DNA from: Streptomyces sp. HUAS CB01 | GTDB taxonomy: Bacteria > Actinomycetota > Actinomycetes > Streptomycetales > Streptomycetaceae | Direction: 5' to 3' | DNA length: 64,000 nt | Assembly: GCF_030406905.1 (NCBI RefSeq) | Contig: NZ_CP129137.1 | Coordinates: 7,719,501 to 7,783,500, forward strand | Part shown: in pieces, positions 24,484 to 32,395 of the stretch | How positions within the stretch are numbered: the first letter of the stretch is position 1 | How the letters are laid out: each line of letters opens with the position of its first letter | Program-made: the position numbers and the translations under genes | Notes under the pieces: model-generated | Database searches by the model: none | What the model saw: only the letters and a program-made list of their open reading frames with translations | Told to the model about the DNA's origin: nothing

Positions 24484-24894
24484 CGACTCCGGCGGGATGC
24501 CGTCGCACCTTGTCTCCGCGCGGGTCCTCCTTGCCTGGCGATCGCCGCCCTCCTGCGACCAGGCGGGCGGTGATCAGTGCCGTCGGGCGGCTGCCCGCCG
24601 CCCGCCGTACGCTCGAAGGGGTCCGGGTGAGGTGTGTGACGGCCCTCGCCCGGGCGCCCGCCGCGACTCCACCATGGCGCCGGCAGGCAACATGTGGCAT
24701 CCCTCCACCCGGCGCTCCTCGGACGGCCGTGCGGCGTCCGCAGCGCCCCCCGCTCGGCCGCACGGCGTGCCTCGCGCCGTCCTGAATCTCACGGAGTGCG
24801 AATGCGCCGAGGGGGAACCCGCTGGACCGAGCGGCCCGGAGGGCCGGGGAAGCGCTCGGCAGAAGCCGGGCGGGGACGAGGAACTGGGGGCGGA
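24484..24894. other. Intergenic region without a convincing gene
   Basis: Open frames here carry many Arg and Pro codons typical of non-coding frames in high-GC DNA. I see no start signal, hairpin pair or repeat that I can support. Confidence 0.4.
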
Positions 24895-25200
24895 GTGCCG
24901 AAGGAGAAGGAACTGTCGGCGCGCGAGATCGCGGTGCTGGACCAGATCGAAGCCGGCTTGCGCACGGAGCGGCCGGGCCGGAGGAGCTCCGTCGGGCGCG
25001 AGGTGCTCGTCGTGGCCGCGGTGGCGACGGCCACGCTGGCCGGTGTGCTCTTCCTGTGGGCCGCCGCCACCCGGTCGTCCGAGATCGGGCTGGCCGCCGT
25101 GGGCGTGTGGGTGACCGCCGTGCTGCTGGTCTCCCGGCGCCTGGGGCACGGCCCGGGCGCGCTGCGGCGCTCGGGGCTCTTCCCGTACCGGCCGTGGTGA
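24895..25200 (+). CDS. DUF3040-like small membrane protein
   Basis: The 101-residue protein starts with a charged helix (KEKELSAREIAVLDQIEAGLR) and has two transmembrane helices (VLVVAAVATATLAGVLFLWAA and IGLAAVGVWVTAVLLV). This is the plan of DUF3040 proteins of actinomycetes, whose function is unknown. The GTG start follows GGGGGCGGA; upstream frame extensions are Arg-rich and unlikely. Confidence 0.7.
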   Translation: MPKEKELSAREIAVLDQIEAGLRTERPGRRSSVGREVLVVAAVATATLAGVLFLWAAATRSSEIGLAAVGVWVTAVLLVSRRLGHGPGALRRSGLFPYRPW

Positions 25201-25245
25201 CGACCGGGCCCGAGCGCGGGGGACGGACCCAGCGGTCCCGCGACG

Positions 25246-25782
25246 TCAGTCGTCGAGCGGGAGGACGTCCGGCACCTGGGTGCGCAGGAGCTGACCGTCC
25301 GCGCGGACGTTGCACTCGTTGATCGTGCGGGAGACCTCCCGGACGAAGCCGGTCCTGCTGTGCAGCCGCAGCGTCACCGTCACCTCGCCCAGCCCCCGGC
25401 GCGGCCCGTCCGCCTCGGTGAAGGAGCGGTACAGGGTGTTGGGCCAGCGGCTGGAGTCGTCGTCCTGCCAGAGCCGCACGGCCGGGTCGCTGAACCGGCA
25501 GGGCTGGCCGCCGTGCGGCTCCTGCAGCAGCGAATGGCTCAGGGGCAGCGTGCCGAGGAGCGGGACCAGCCGGGAGCGCAGTTCCCGGTTCTCGATGAAG
25601 CGGTACTGCTGCCACTTCCTGCCGGCGGGCACGGTCATGCGCAGCGTGACGAGCAGGAAGGGATGCCCGTCCGAGGACGACTCCGGGGAATCCGGACGCC
25701 ATTGCGGCCATGATGTCGACAAGGCCACCGTTGCCTTTCCCCCGCCTTCTCGGCCGTAGCGCCGCCCCTGTTCGGTCTCCAC
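25246..25782 (-). CDS. Protein of unknown function (178 residues)
   Basis: The protein has a basic N-terminus and a soluble C-terminal part with a run of regular charged and hydrophobic residues (VTVTLRLHSRTGFVREVSRTIN). No signal peptide, membrane helix or family is recognised. The GTG start is preceded at seven bases by CATAAT on the minus strand, so the transcript is probably leaderless. The gene lies about 20 bases downstream of a GNAT gene on the same strand. Confidence 0.6.
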   Translation of the reverse strand: METEQGRRYGREGGGKATVALSTSWPQWRPDSPESSSDGHPFLLVTLRMTVPAGRKWQQYRFIENRELRSRLVPLLGTLPLSHSLLQEPHGGQPCRFSDPAVRLWQDDDSSRWPNTLYRSFTEADGPRRGLGEVTVTLRLHSRTGFVREVSRTINECNVRADGQLLRTQVPDVLPLDD

Positions 25783-25789
25783 TGCTCGG

Positions 25790-25795
25790 ATTATG
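25790..25795 (-). promoter_or_regulatory. Candidate -10 box for a leaderless transcript at 25782
   Basis: On the minus strand CATAAT is followed by seven bases and then the GTG start at 25782. No Shine-Dalgarno sequence is present. The -35 region is weak. Confidence 0.35.
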
Positions 25796-25803
25796 TCATC
25801 CCG

Positions 25804-26379
25804 TCATGTCCGTGAGACCGGCCGATCCGGGTCCGCCGCCCGCCATTCCGGGGCGAGCACCGACCAGATCTCCATGTCGTGCCGCTTCCCCCGGTACGGG
25901 TAACTCTCGCGCAGGACCCCCTCCTTGGTCATCCCCAGCCGTCCGGCCACCGCGATACTCGGCTCGTTGTCCGACGACACCCACCACTCGACGCGGTGGA
26001 TGCCCCGCTCCCTGACGGCCCAGTCGATGAGCACCCGGGCGGCCCGGGTGACGAGCCCGCGGCCCACGGCTGACGGCTCCAGCCAGCAGCCCGCCTCGGC
26101 GGTGCCCTCCGCGACGTCCATGGTCCGCAGGATCACGGCGCCCACCAGTTCGCCGTCCAGCCGGATGCCGCAGATCCGGCCCGTGTCGGCCGCGGTCTTC
26201 TCCGCGTACGCCCGCAGGAACGCCCTGCTCGACTCCAGGTCCGTGACGACGTCCGGCAGCCCGTTGAACCGGCCGATGAAGTCCCGCCCCCGGTCGATGT
26301 GGGCCAGGAACTCCTCGGCCTGCCACGGCTCCAGGGGCCCGAGCTCCGCGCCGTCGTCACCCAGGGATATCGCGTACAT
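25804..26379 (-). CDS. GNAT-family N-acetyltransferase (RimJ/RimL type)
   Basis: The 191-residue protein has the ribosomal-protein-type GNAT fold: CGIRLDGELVGAVILR (beta4 region), the acetyl-CoA loop WLEPSAVGRGLVTRAARVLIDWA and the C-terminal RVEWWVSSDNEPSIAVAGRLGMTKEGVLRE block. It transfers acetyl from acetyl-CoA to an unknown amine in the cytoplasm. GGAAGGTGACG precedes the ATG at 26379. Confidence 0.88.
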   Translation of the reverse strand: MYAISLGDDGAELGPLEPWQAEEFLAHIDRGRDFIGRFNGLPDVVTDLESSRAFLRAYAEKTAADTGRICGIRLDGELVGAVILRTMDVAEGTAEAGCWLEPSAVGRGLVTRAARVLIDWAVRERGIHRVEWWVSSDNEPSIAVAGRLGMTKEGVLRESYPYRGKRHDMEIWSVLAPEWRAADPDRPVSRT

Positions 26380-26489
26380 CGTCACCTTCCACCGCCGGAA
26401 CGGGCACCTGCCAGGGGATCTTCGCACGGCCGGCATCGCGGCGGGCCCGGACGGGTGCGACGGGGCCCTCGCCCCGATCCGGCCGGTCA

Positions 26490-26990
26490 CCGCGAAGACG
26501 CCGCGGGGATCGCGCCGGGGAGGGGTACGCCCGGCGGCCGTCCTGGGACGCGGGCCCGGAAGAGGATGCGCGCGCCAGTCCCGCGCGAACGCCGGAGGCG
26601 GTCCCTCTCCGGAGACGAGGACCACGACCGGCAGGTCGCGGGCCGCACGGGCGAGGGCGCCCGGTGCGGTGCCTGCGTCGTGACCCGAGGGCGGGCGGGA
26701 GGCGCAGCCGGCGCGGACCGCGGCCCGGACGGACTCCTCGCCCGCGACGACGAACGGCGGCCCGCAGGTCGGCGACCCGGCCGAAGGCGACCGCGTCGCC
26801 GTGGAGCCGGTCCGTGACTCCGGCCAGCAGCCGGTACAAGGCGTCCAGCGGAATCCTGAGGGTGATCGCCGCATCGGCACCCTGACGCCGGGCAGGTGCG
26901 GGACGGTCCGCACGGGATCCTCGTGGATGTGGTCGACGACGACATCTGCGGCCGAAGCGGCTCGCCGGTTAGGCGTAGGGCACCGACTCC
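26490..26990 (-). pseudogene. Possible decayed gene with compensating frameshifts
   Basis: On the minus strand, protein-like sequence jumps frames: DVVVDHIHEDPVRTVPHLPGVR in one frame, then GADAAITLRIPLDALYRL and RLHGDAVAFGRVADLRAA in a second, then FVVAGEESVRAAVRAG and LARAARDLPVVVLVSGEG back in the first. The pieces have good codon bias and mixed acidic/hydrophobic composition, unlike the Arg/Pro-rich noise around them. No family is recognised, and no single start-to-stop frame covers them. Confidence 0.3.
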
Positions 26991-27124
26991 ACGGCGAGGA
27001 CGGGACCGGTACCGCGCAGCCGGCAGCCGATGGCCGCGGACAGCGCACGGCCCCGGGCGGACACTGCGACGGTCTCACCGAACGCGAGTTCCGCGTGCTC
27101 GGCGGGGACGAACCCCGTCGACAG
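26969..27124 (-). CDS. Possible short gene or gene fragment (51 residues)
   Basis: The frame MLSTGFVPAEHAELAFGE...SVPYA, ending in TAA, has G or C at nearly all third positions. It has no Shine-Dalgarno sequence and no family that I can name. It looks like the C-terminal piece of a longer protein whose upstream part is lost, because the bases before it (27150-27250) are AT-richer and non-coding. Confidence 0.3.
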   Translation of the reverse strand: MSTGFVPAEHAELAFGETVAVSARGRALSAAIGCRLRGTGPVLAVESVPYA

Positions 27125-27638
27125 CATGTCCGTCGCACAGCGTGTCTGACGGCCGATCAGATTGCCTTTAATCGGCGCCGGATTGGCCGGCGCGCGCTGC
27201 GCACCACGTATTCTCCGCCAGATTTCCGTCGGCCTGTACGGTGAAAACGGCACCACCCGTGGGGCCGTCCGCCGCACTGCGACGAAGCCGCGCTGGGAGA
27301 CTCGCACCGGAAACAGGGGGGGCACCCCCCTCACGGCCACGCGCTCCCCCGACCGTCGACCGCCGAACCGGGGTAACGCCCACCGCCTCATAGCTCCGGT
27401 CACACCGGGGGCAACCTGCATCGCCCCCCTCGCGGTGTGCACGTCGGACGTGCCCGCCATCGCCGCGGTGGTCCGGGCGGCCTCGTCGGGGCCCGGTTCG
27501 GGTATCGGTTCGTCGATACGGCGACTTCGCCGACCCGCTCCAGCACGAATGCCTTCATGATCTGTGACCGCCTCCGGGTGATTCCGGGCCGCGGATTCCC
27601 ACGGGGGCGGGGTAAAGTGGGAACGTATGCGCTGCTTT
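27125..27638. other. AT-richer intergenic region before the FAD oxidase gene
   Basis: No supported gene is visible. The stretch is poorer in GC than the rest of the window (for example 27160-27260). TAAAGT at 27613-27618 could be a -10 box. A frame from a GTG at 27617 runs 69 codons through the 12-base repeat array and stops eight bases inside the oxidase gene; it is not convincing as a protein. Confidence 0.4.
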
Positions 27639-27734
27639 GGGCGGAGTGCCCGGCGGAGTTCCGGGTGGAATTGCCGGCGGAATTAACGGCGGAGTCAACG
27701 GCGGAAATGCGGGCGGAATTCCCGGGGGCGCGCC
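27639..27734 (+). repeat. Imperfect tandem repeat of a 12-base unit, consensus SGGCGGARTTNC
   Basis: Seven consecutive 12-mers from 27639 to 27722 share GGCGGA or GGTGGA followed by an AT-rich triplet; an eighth (27723-27734) is degenerate. Units include GGGCGGAGTGCC, CGGCGGAGTTCC, CGGCGGAATTAA and GGGCGGAATTCC. The array ends 85 bases before the oxidase ATG. The unit length keeps reading frame, and every unit shows a purine-rich GGCGGA like a weak ribosome binding site. Confidence 0.85.
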
Positions 27735-27818
27735 CGGCCGACGCCGGCCGTTCGCGGTCCGCATTCCGTTTTCAGCTTCGTCCGCAGCCGCACCCCGCGC
27801 AAGGTCCTGGAGTCCGCG

Positions 27819-29198
27819 ATGCGTGAACAGAGGCAGACCGGAGCCGTCGAGGGGACGATCGTCCGGCGGGGCGACGACGGTTACGAGGCACTCCGCACCG
27901 CGATGGTGTGGAACGGCCGGAAACCCGATCGCTTCCCCGAACTCATCGTCCGCGCCGCGTCCGAGCGCGACGTACCCGCCGCCGTGCGGCTCGCCCGCTC
28001 CCTCGGCCTGCGGATCGCCGTACGGTCCGCGGGCCACAGCTGGTGCGGGTCGCCCGTGCGCTCCGACAGCATGCTGCTCGATCTCTCCGCGCTCCGCCGG
28101 TACACGATCGACCCCGGAGCCGCTACCGCCCACGTCCAGCCCGCCGTCACCGGACGCGCACTGGCCCCGGCACTCGCCGGGGCGGGCCTGGCCTTTCCCG
28201 TCGCGCACTGCGGCACGGTCGCCGTCGGCGGATACCTTCTCGGCGGCGGACTCGGCTGGAACTCCGGCGCGCTCGGCCCGGCCTGTCACAGCGTCGAGGA
28301 GATCGAGGCCGTCACCGCGGACGGCGAGACCGTGCGCTGCAACGAGCGGGAGAACTCCGACCTGTTCTGGGCCGCGCGCGGCGCCGGCCCCGGCTTCTTC
28401 GCCGCCGTCACCGGCTTCCGTCTGCGTCTGCACCCCGCGCCCGGGACCATCACGACGACCACGTACGCCTTCCCCCTCGCGGACGTCGACGCGGTCTGCC
28501 AGTGGGCGACCGAGATCTCGCACGAGCTCGAACCGACGGTGGAACTCGCCCTCACCCTCGCGACGGCCGCCCCGTTCATGACGGACGCGACACCCCGCCC
28601 GAAGGTCGTCACCGTCGCGGCGACCGCCTTCGCCGCCGACCTCGAGCACGCCGCCGACGCCCTGCGCCCGCTCGGGCACTGCCCGTTCGCCGACGGCGCC
28701 GTCCACCACCGGGAACCCCGGGAGACGTCCTTCGCCGACCTCTACGAGACCGCGGACGGCCTCTGGCCGCCCCGGCTGCGCTACGCCGCCGACACCCTGT
28801 GGTCCGACGCCGAACTCGCCGCCCTGCTCTCCCGGCTCGGCGACGCGATGCGGGAGGCTCCCTCCGACCGGTCACTCGTCCTCGCGCCGTTCGCCCCCGC
28901 CTCGCACGACGGCGACCTGCTCCGCGACATGGCCTTCTCGGTGCTCGGCGAGACGTACGCCGTCCCCTGCGCCGTCTGGGACGGCACTTCCGGGGACGAG
29001 GCGAACATCCGATGGCTGCGCGACGCCATGGCCTCCGTGGAACCACTGGGCACCGGCCACTACATCGCCGAGGCGGACCTCACCGCCGATCCGGCCCGGG
29101 CCGAGCGCTCGTTCAGGGCGAACGACTGGGAGCGGCTGCAGAGCCTCAGGGCGCGCCACGACCCGGACGGGCTGTTCCACGGCTACCTGACGCCGTGA
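27819..29198 (+). CDS. BBE-like FAD-linked oxidase, predicted bicovalent flavin
   Basis: The 459-residue protein is a PCMH/VAO-type flavoprotein. His73 in RSAGHSWCG and Cys131 in AHCGTVAVGGYLLGGGLG occupy the two FAD-linking positions of berberine-bridge-enzyme-like oxidases, so the flavin is probably bound through both. It has no signal peptide and ends HDPDGLFHGYL without the usual NYxD-type BBE tail. It oxidises an unknown alcohol or sugar with oxygen. It is preceded by a 12-base tandem repeat array. Confidence 0.88.
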   Translation: MREQRQTGAVEGTIVRRGDDGYEALRTAMVWNGRKPDRFPELIVRAASERDVPAAVRLARSLGLRIAVRSAGHSWCGSPVRSDSMLLDLSALRRYTIDPGAATAHVQPAVTGRALAPALAGAGLAFPVAHCGTVAVGGYLLGGGLGWNSGALGPACHSVEEIEAVTADGETVRCNERENSDLFWAARGAGPGFFAAVTGFRLRLHPAPGTITTTTYAFPLADVDAVCQWATEISHELEPTVELALTLATAAPFMTDATPRPKVVTVAATAFAADLEHAADALRPLGHCPFADGAVHHREPRETSFADLYETADGLWPPRLRYAADTLWSDAELAALLSRLGDAMREAPSDRSLVLAPFAPASHDGDLLRDMAFSVLGETYAVPCAVWDGTSGDEANIRWLRDAMASVEPLGTGHYIAEADLTADPARAERSFRANDWERLQSLRARHDPDGLFHGYLTP

Positions 29199-29224
29199 CC
29201 GGCCCGGCCTCCCCGGACGGGAGA

Positions 29225-29254
29225 CGGCCGGGCCCGACCGGCTCCGCCCGGCCG
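29225..29254. terminator. Bidirectional hairpin between convergent genes
   Basis: CGGCCGGGC, a 12-base loop, GCCCGGCCG gives a perfect nine-pair stem between the stops of the FAD oxidase and the reductase-like gene, able to serve both directions. Confidence 0.6.
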
Positions 29255-29261
29255 ACGAGGG

Positions 29262-29858
29262 CTACTCCCCGGCGGCGGGCCGGTAGACGCACACCTGCGC
29301 CCCCGTGCCGCTGGTGACCGCGGAGACCAGCTCCAGGGTGTGCTTGCCGCCGTCCTCGGGGAAGATCGTCTTCCCGCCGCCGAGCAGCACCGGCATGATG
29401 ATCAGCCGGAGTTCGTCGACCAGACCCTCGCCGATGAGGGTGCGCGCCAGGGTCGGGCTGCCCATGACGAGCAGATCGCCGCCCTCGGAGTCGCGAAGTT
29501 CCCCGATCCGGGCGACGGCCTCGTCGCCCGGGATGCGCCTGGTGTTGTGCCACGTCAGCTTGTCCTCGCCCAGCGTCTGCGACACGACGTACTTGGGGAG
29601 CGCGTTCATCCTGTCGGCGAACGGGTCCCCGGCCCGCTCCGGCCATGCGCCCGCCATCGTCTGCCAGGTACGGCGCCCGAACAGCAGTCCATCCGCACCT
29701 CTCAGCGCCTCGTCGAACGCACCGCCCACCGTCTCCGGGTCGAAGAAGGGGTGCGTCCAGCCGCCGTGGGCGAAGCCGCCGTCGGTGTCCTCCTCGGGGC
29801 CACCCGGTGCCTGCACGACGCCGTCCAGGCTGATGAACTCGGTGATCACGATGCGCAT
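29262..29858 (-). CDS. Dihydrofolate reductase-family (RibD C-terminal domain) protein
   Basis: The 198-residue protein has the DHFR/RibD-C layout: ITEFISLDGVVQAPGG at the N-terminus, GLLFGRRTWQTMAG in the middle, LVMGSPTLARTLIGEGLVDELRL and VLLGGGKTIF near the C-terminus. It probably binds NADPH and reduces a small molecule. Single-domain members like this one are not the riboflavin enzyme, and their substrate is unknown. AGAGGAG lies about ten bases before the ATG. Confidence 0.88.
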   Translation of the reverse strand: MRIVITEFISLDGVVQAPGGPEEDTDGGFAHGGWTHPFFDPETVGGAFDEALRGADGLLFGRRTWQTMAGAWPERAGDPFADRMNALPKYVVSQTLGEDKLTWHNTRRIPGDEAVARIGELRDSEGGDLLVMGSPTLARTLIGEGLVDELRLIIMPVLLGGGKTIFPEDGGKHTLELVSAVTSGTGAQVCVYRPAAGE

Positions 29859-30028
29859 GGGAGGTGCTCCTCTTCTCGCTCCGGCGGACTACGGCAAAGG
29901 AGACGGTGCGCAGCGCGAAAAGTCATCGCGTGCCCTCGGCCCCACAGGGGTGACGTGGAGCACACTAGTGGCGTGGACGGGAGCTCCGCGCCCCGGGCGG
30001 AGCGCCCGCCGGAGCCGTGCGGCGCAGT

Positions 30029-30262
30029 TCAGGCGTGGTCGGCGAGTTCCGCGACGCCCTTCTGACGGGCGCAGTGCGCACAGCAGTAGAACTGCCCGTC
30101 GGCCTGCAGCCCGTGACCGAGGATCCGGCACTGGCAGTTCTCGCAGATCGGTGCCATCCGCTGGGCCGCGCACTCGATGCTGTCGAACGTGTGGACCGCT
30201 CCCGCGGCATGCACCTCGAACGACATCTCGTAGTCGTTGCCGCAGACTTCGCACTTGGCCAT
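30029..30262 (-). CDS. Small Cys-rich zinc-binding protein (prokaryotic metallothionein-like)
   Basis: The 77-residue protein has Cys pairs at 4/7, 40/43/45 and 60/61/64 plus Cys31 and His24, with the segment CENCQCRILGHGLQADGQFYCCAHC resembling bacterial metallothioneins and TRASH/zinc-ribbon proteins. It probably binds Zn(II) or another soft metal in the cytoplasm. AAGGG precedes the ATG. A role in metal storage or in DNA/protein binding cannot be told apart from sequence. Confidence 0.75.
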   Translation of the reverse strand: MAKCEVCGNDYEMSFEVHAAGAVHTFDSIECAAQRMAPICENCQCRILGHGLQADGQFYCCAHCARQKGVAELADHA

Positions 30263-30590
30263 GGCTGTGCCCTTCGAGCTCCGGGGGTACGTGCCTGGAA
30301 CGTAGCGAGCGGGCCCTCCCGGACCCGCCGACACGGACGCACGCACGGCCGACGGGCCTACACGCACCACCCGCCCGGCCCCACCCGCCCGCGGCGCCGG
30401 CGCGGACGTGATGCCCGGCGCACCCCGGAACGTTCGTGTGGTGCGCGCCCCCGACCGGGCACCGGGACGCGGGTCCCGCACGTGTCGTACCGGACCGCAC
30501 GGGGGCGACTGGTATGCCTGTGACTGGTTTCTTCAGCTTTCGTACCGCCGGGGAGGCGGTGGGGCGGGACCGGACGAGAGGGTAAGTGTC
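30263..30590. other. Divergent intergenic region before the RCC1-repeat gene
   Basis: No gene is supported. The stretch 30510-30555 is AT-richer (GACTGGTATGCCTGTGACTGG with the direct repeat GACTGG) and is the likely promoter zone of the plus-strand gene, but I cannot fix a -35/-10 pair. Confidence 0.35.
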
Positions 30591-31886
30591 ATGGGTGAAG
30601 CGCATCCTCCGGCCCGCGGCGCCGCGGGGCGTACCGGTACGGTGCTGGCCGCCGCGTTGGTGGCGACGCTGGCCTGGACGCCCGGTGCGTACGCGGCCGA
30701 TCCGTTCGGCGGGGGCGGCGGCGCCTTCGCGCAGGCGTGGGGCGACAACGAGGACGGCCAGCTCGGCACCGGCGACAACGCCGACAGCACGGTGCCCGTC
30801 GCCGTTCCGGAACCGGGCGGGATCAGAAGCCTCGCCGCCGGGTTCGAGCACAGTCTGGCGCTGCTGAAGGACGGCACCGTCTGGGCCTGGGGGGACAACG
30901 ACAACGGTCAGTTGGGCAACGGCACCGAGACCGACAGCAACGTCCCCGTCCGGGTCCTCGGCCTCACGGGTGTGAAGGCCGTCGCCGCGGGCGACGACTT
31001 CAGTCTGGCGCTGCTGCGGAACGGCACCGTCTGGGCCTGGGGGGACAACGACAACGGTCAGTTGGGCAACGGCACGCTCGCCGACAGGTCGCTTCCCGGA
31101 CAGGTGCAGAACCTCTCCGGTGTGAAGGTCCTCTCCGGCGGCGACGACCACGCGGTCGTGCTGCTGCGGGACGGCACGGTCCGGGCGTGGGGCGACAACG
31201 ACAACGGCCAGCTGGGCAACGGCACATTCGACGACAGCACCATCCCCGTCCAGGTGCAGGGCATCACCCGGGCCCGTGCGGTGGCCGCGGGCGGCGACCA
31301 CAGCCTGGCGGTGGCGCGGGAGGGCCGGGTGTGGGCCTGGGGCGACAACTTCTCCGGGCAGCTCGGCAACGGCACCAACATCGACAGCACGACTCCGGTG
31401 GAGGTGCAGTCGCTCACCGGTGTGAAGGCGGTCGCGGCGGGCCTCGGCCACAGCCTCGCGCTGGCCGGCGACGGCACCGTGCGGGCCTGGGGCGACAACG
31501 CCTCGGGGCAGCTCGGCAACGGCAGCACGACCGACAGCACCGTCCCCGTGCAGGTCCAGGGGCTCACCGGGGTGACGGTCATCGCCACCGCCGAGGACCA
31601 CAACCTGGCCCTGACGTCCTCGTGCGGCTGCGGCGACGCCGGCCGTCCGAGCCCGTTGTCCTGCCGCTGCGACGACGGGACCGACGGGGCCCTCGGCAGC
31701 GGGGAGGACGATCCCGGGGACGAGCCGGACGGCCCCGGGAGCGTCGTCCACACCTGGGGCGAGAACGGCGAAGGGCAGCTCGGCAACGGGGCCACCGCCG
31801 ACAGCAGCGTGCCCGTGTCGGTCGCCACCACGATCAGGAAGGCCACCCTCATCGCGGCCGGCGGCGAACACAGCCTCGCGGGCTGA
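30591..31886 (+). CDS. Secreted RCC1-repeat beta-propeller protein
   Basis: The 431-residue protein has a Sec signal peptide (residues 1 to about 36, cleavage after AYA) and seven RCC1-type repeats of about 50 residues, each with WGDN(D/E)xGQLGNG and a following VAAGxxHSLAL. Seven blades would close a propeller. Between repeats 6 and 7 is an insertion with four cysteines (SCGCG...SCRCDDG) and an acidic linker. Extracellular RCC1-like proteins are known in bacteria, but their partners are unknown. GAGAGG precedes the ATG. Repeats 2 and 3 are nearly identical at DNA level, which suggests recent duplication. Confidence 0.88.
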   Translation: MGEAHPPARGAAGRTGTVLAAALVATLAWTPGAYAADPFGGGGGAFAQAWGDNEDGQLGTGDNADSTVPVAVPEPGGIRSLAAGFEHSLALLKDGTVWAWGDNDNGQLGNGTETDSNVPVRVLGLTGVKAVAAGDDFSLALLRNGTVWAWGDNDNGQLGNGTLADRSLPGQVQNLSGVKVLSGGDDHAVVLLRDGTVRAWGDNDNGQLGNGTFDDSTIPVQVQGITRARAVAAGGDHSLAVAREGRVWAWGDNFSGQLGNGTNIDSTTPVEVQSLTGVKAVAAGLGHSLALAGDGTVRAWGDNASGQLGNGSTTDSTVPVQVQGLTGVTVIATAEDHNLALTSSCGCGDAGRPSPLSCRCDDGTDGALGSGEDDPGDEPDGPGSVVHTWGENGEGQLGNGATADSSVPVSVATTIRKATLIAAGGEHSLAG

Positions 31887-31925
31887 GCCTGGCCGTCGAG
31901 GCGCCGCGAGCGCCCCCTCGTGCCC

Positions 31926-31954
31926 GTGCCGGTCTCCCCCGGGGAGACCGGCAC
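31926..31954 (+). terminator. Strong hairpin after the RCC1-repeat gene
   Basis: GTGCCGGTCTCC, loop CCCGG, GGAGACCGGCAC is a perfect 12-pair stem 40 bases after the stop codon. Confidence 0.7.
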
Positions 31955-31964
31955 GGTCGTCTCC

Positions 31965-32000
31965 CGGTCGCCGTGGGCCGGGCCCGGCCCACGGCGACCG
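31965..32000. repeat. Perfect 36-base palindrome without a loop
   Basis: CGGTCGCCGTGGGCCGGG is followed directly by its exact reverse complement. It lies 11 bases after the RCC1 terminator hairpin and 14 bases before the -10-like TACCCT (32014-32019) of the next gene, so it could be a second terminator, a cruciform site or an operator. Confidence 0.8.
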
Positions 32001-32026
32001 GCTCCGCCGGAGGTACCCTCCCTCGC

Positions 32027-32272
32027 ATGAGCAGCCGTCCCCGTCGTCGTGCACGGCCCCCGCAGGTCGGGGAACCCCCACCCCCCGCCGACCTGGCGCA
32101 CGACGGAGCGCTGCAGATCACCGAGACCGACTGCGAACGCTGCGGCACCCGTCTGTCCGGCCTCAACGGCCGTTACGCGTGCGGTGTGTGCGGATGGACG
32201 AACCCGTGGAACGACGGGCACCACGATCTGCCGAGCGCCGAGGAGGACCCCGACTACCCGCGCCGGCGGTAG
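32027..32272 (+). CDS. Small zinc-ribbon-like protein
   Basis: The 81-residue protein has an Arg/Pro-rich N-terminus and a zinc-ribbon-like core (CERCGTRLSGLNGRYACGVCGW) with two CxxC pairs, followed by an acidic end. Role unknown. TACCCT lies seven bases before the ATG without a Shine-Dalgarno sequence, so a leaderless transcript is likely. Confidence 0.65.
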   Translation: MSSRPRRRARPPQVGEPPPPADLAHDGALQITETDCERCGTRLSGLNGRYACGVCGWTNPWNDGHHDLPSAEEDPDYPRRR

Positions 32273-32395
32273 TGCGCGGACCCGCTCCACCGGGACCGCC
32301 CTCACGGCCCGCCCCGGGCCGGAGCCGATCCCCGGCGGGCCCGCACGGAGGCGGTCCTGACCCGTGCCTGCACGTCCGCGCCCCGGCGGGACCGT

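Noticed and set aside
24467..25114. Plus-strand frame across 24484-24894
   Set aside because: Arg/Pro/Ala-rich with no start signal; it overlaps the DUF3040-like gene in another frame.
27617..27826. 69-codon frame through the 12-base repeats as a real gene
   Set aside because: Its sequence follows from the repeat itself (AEF/AEL blocks), it has no ribosome site and overlaps the oxidase start; kept only as a note.
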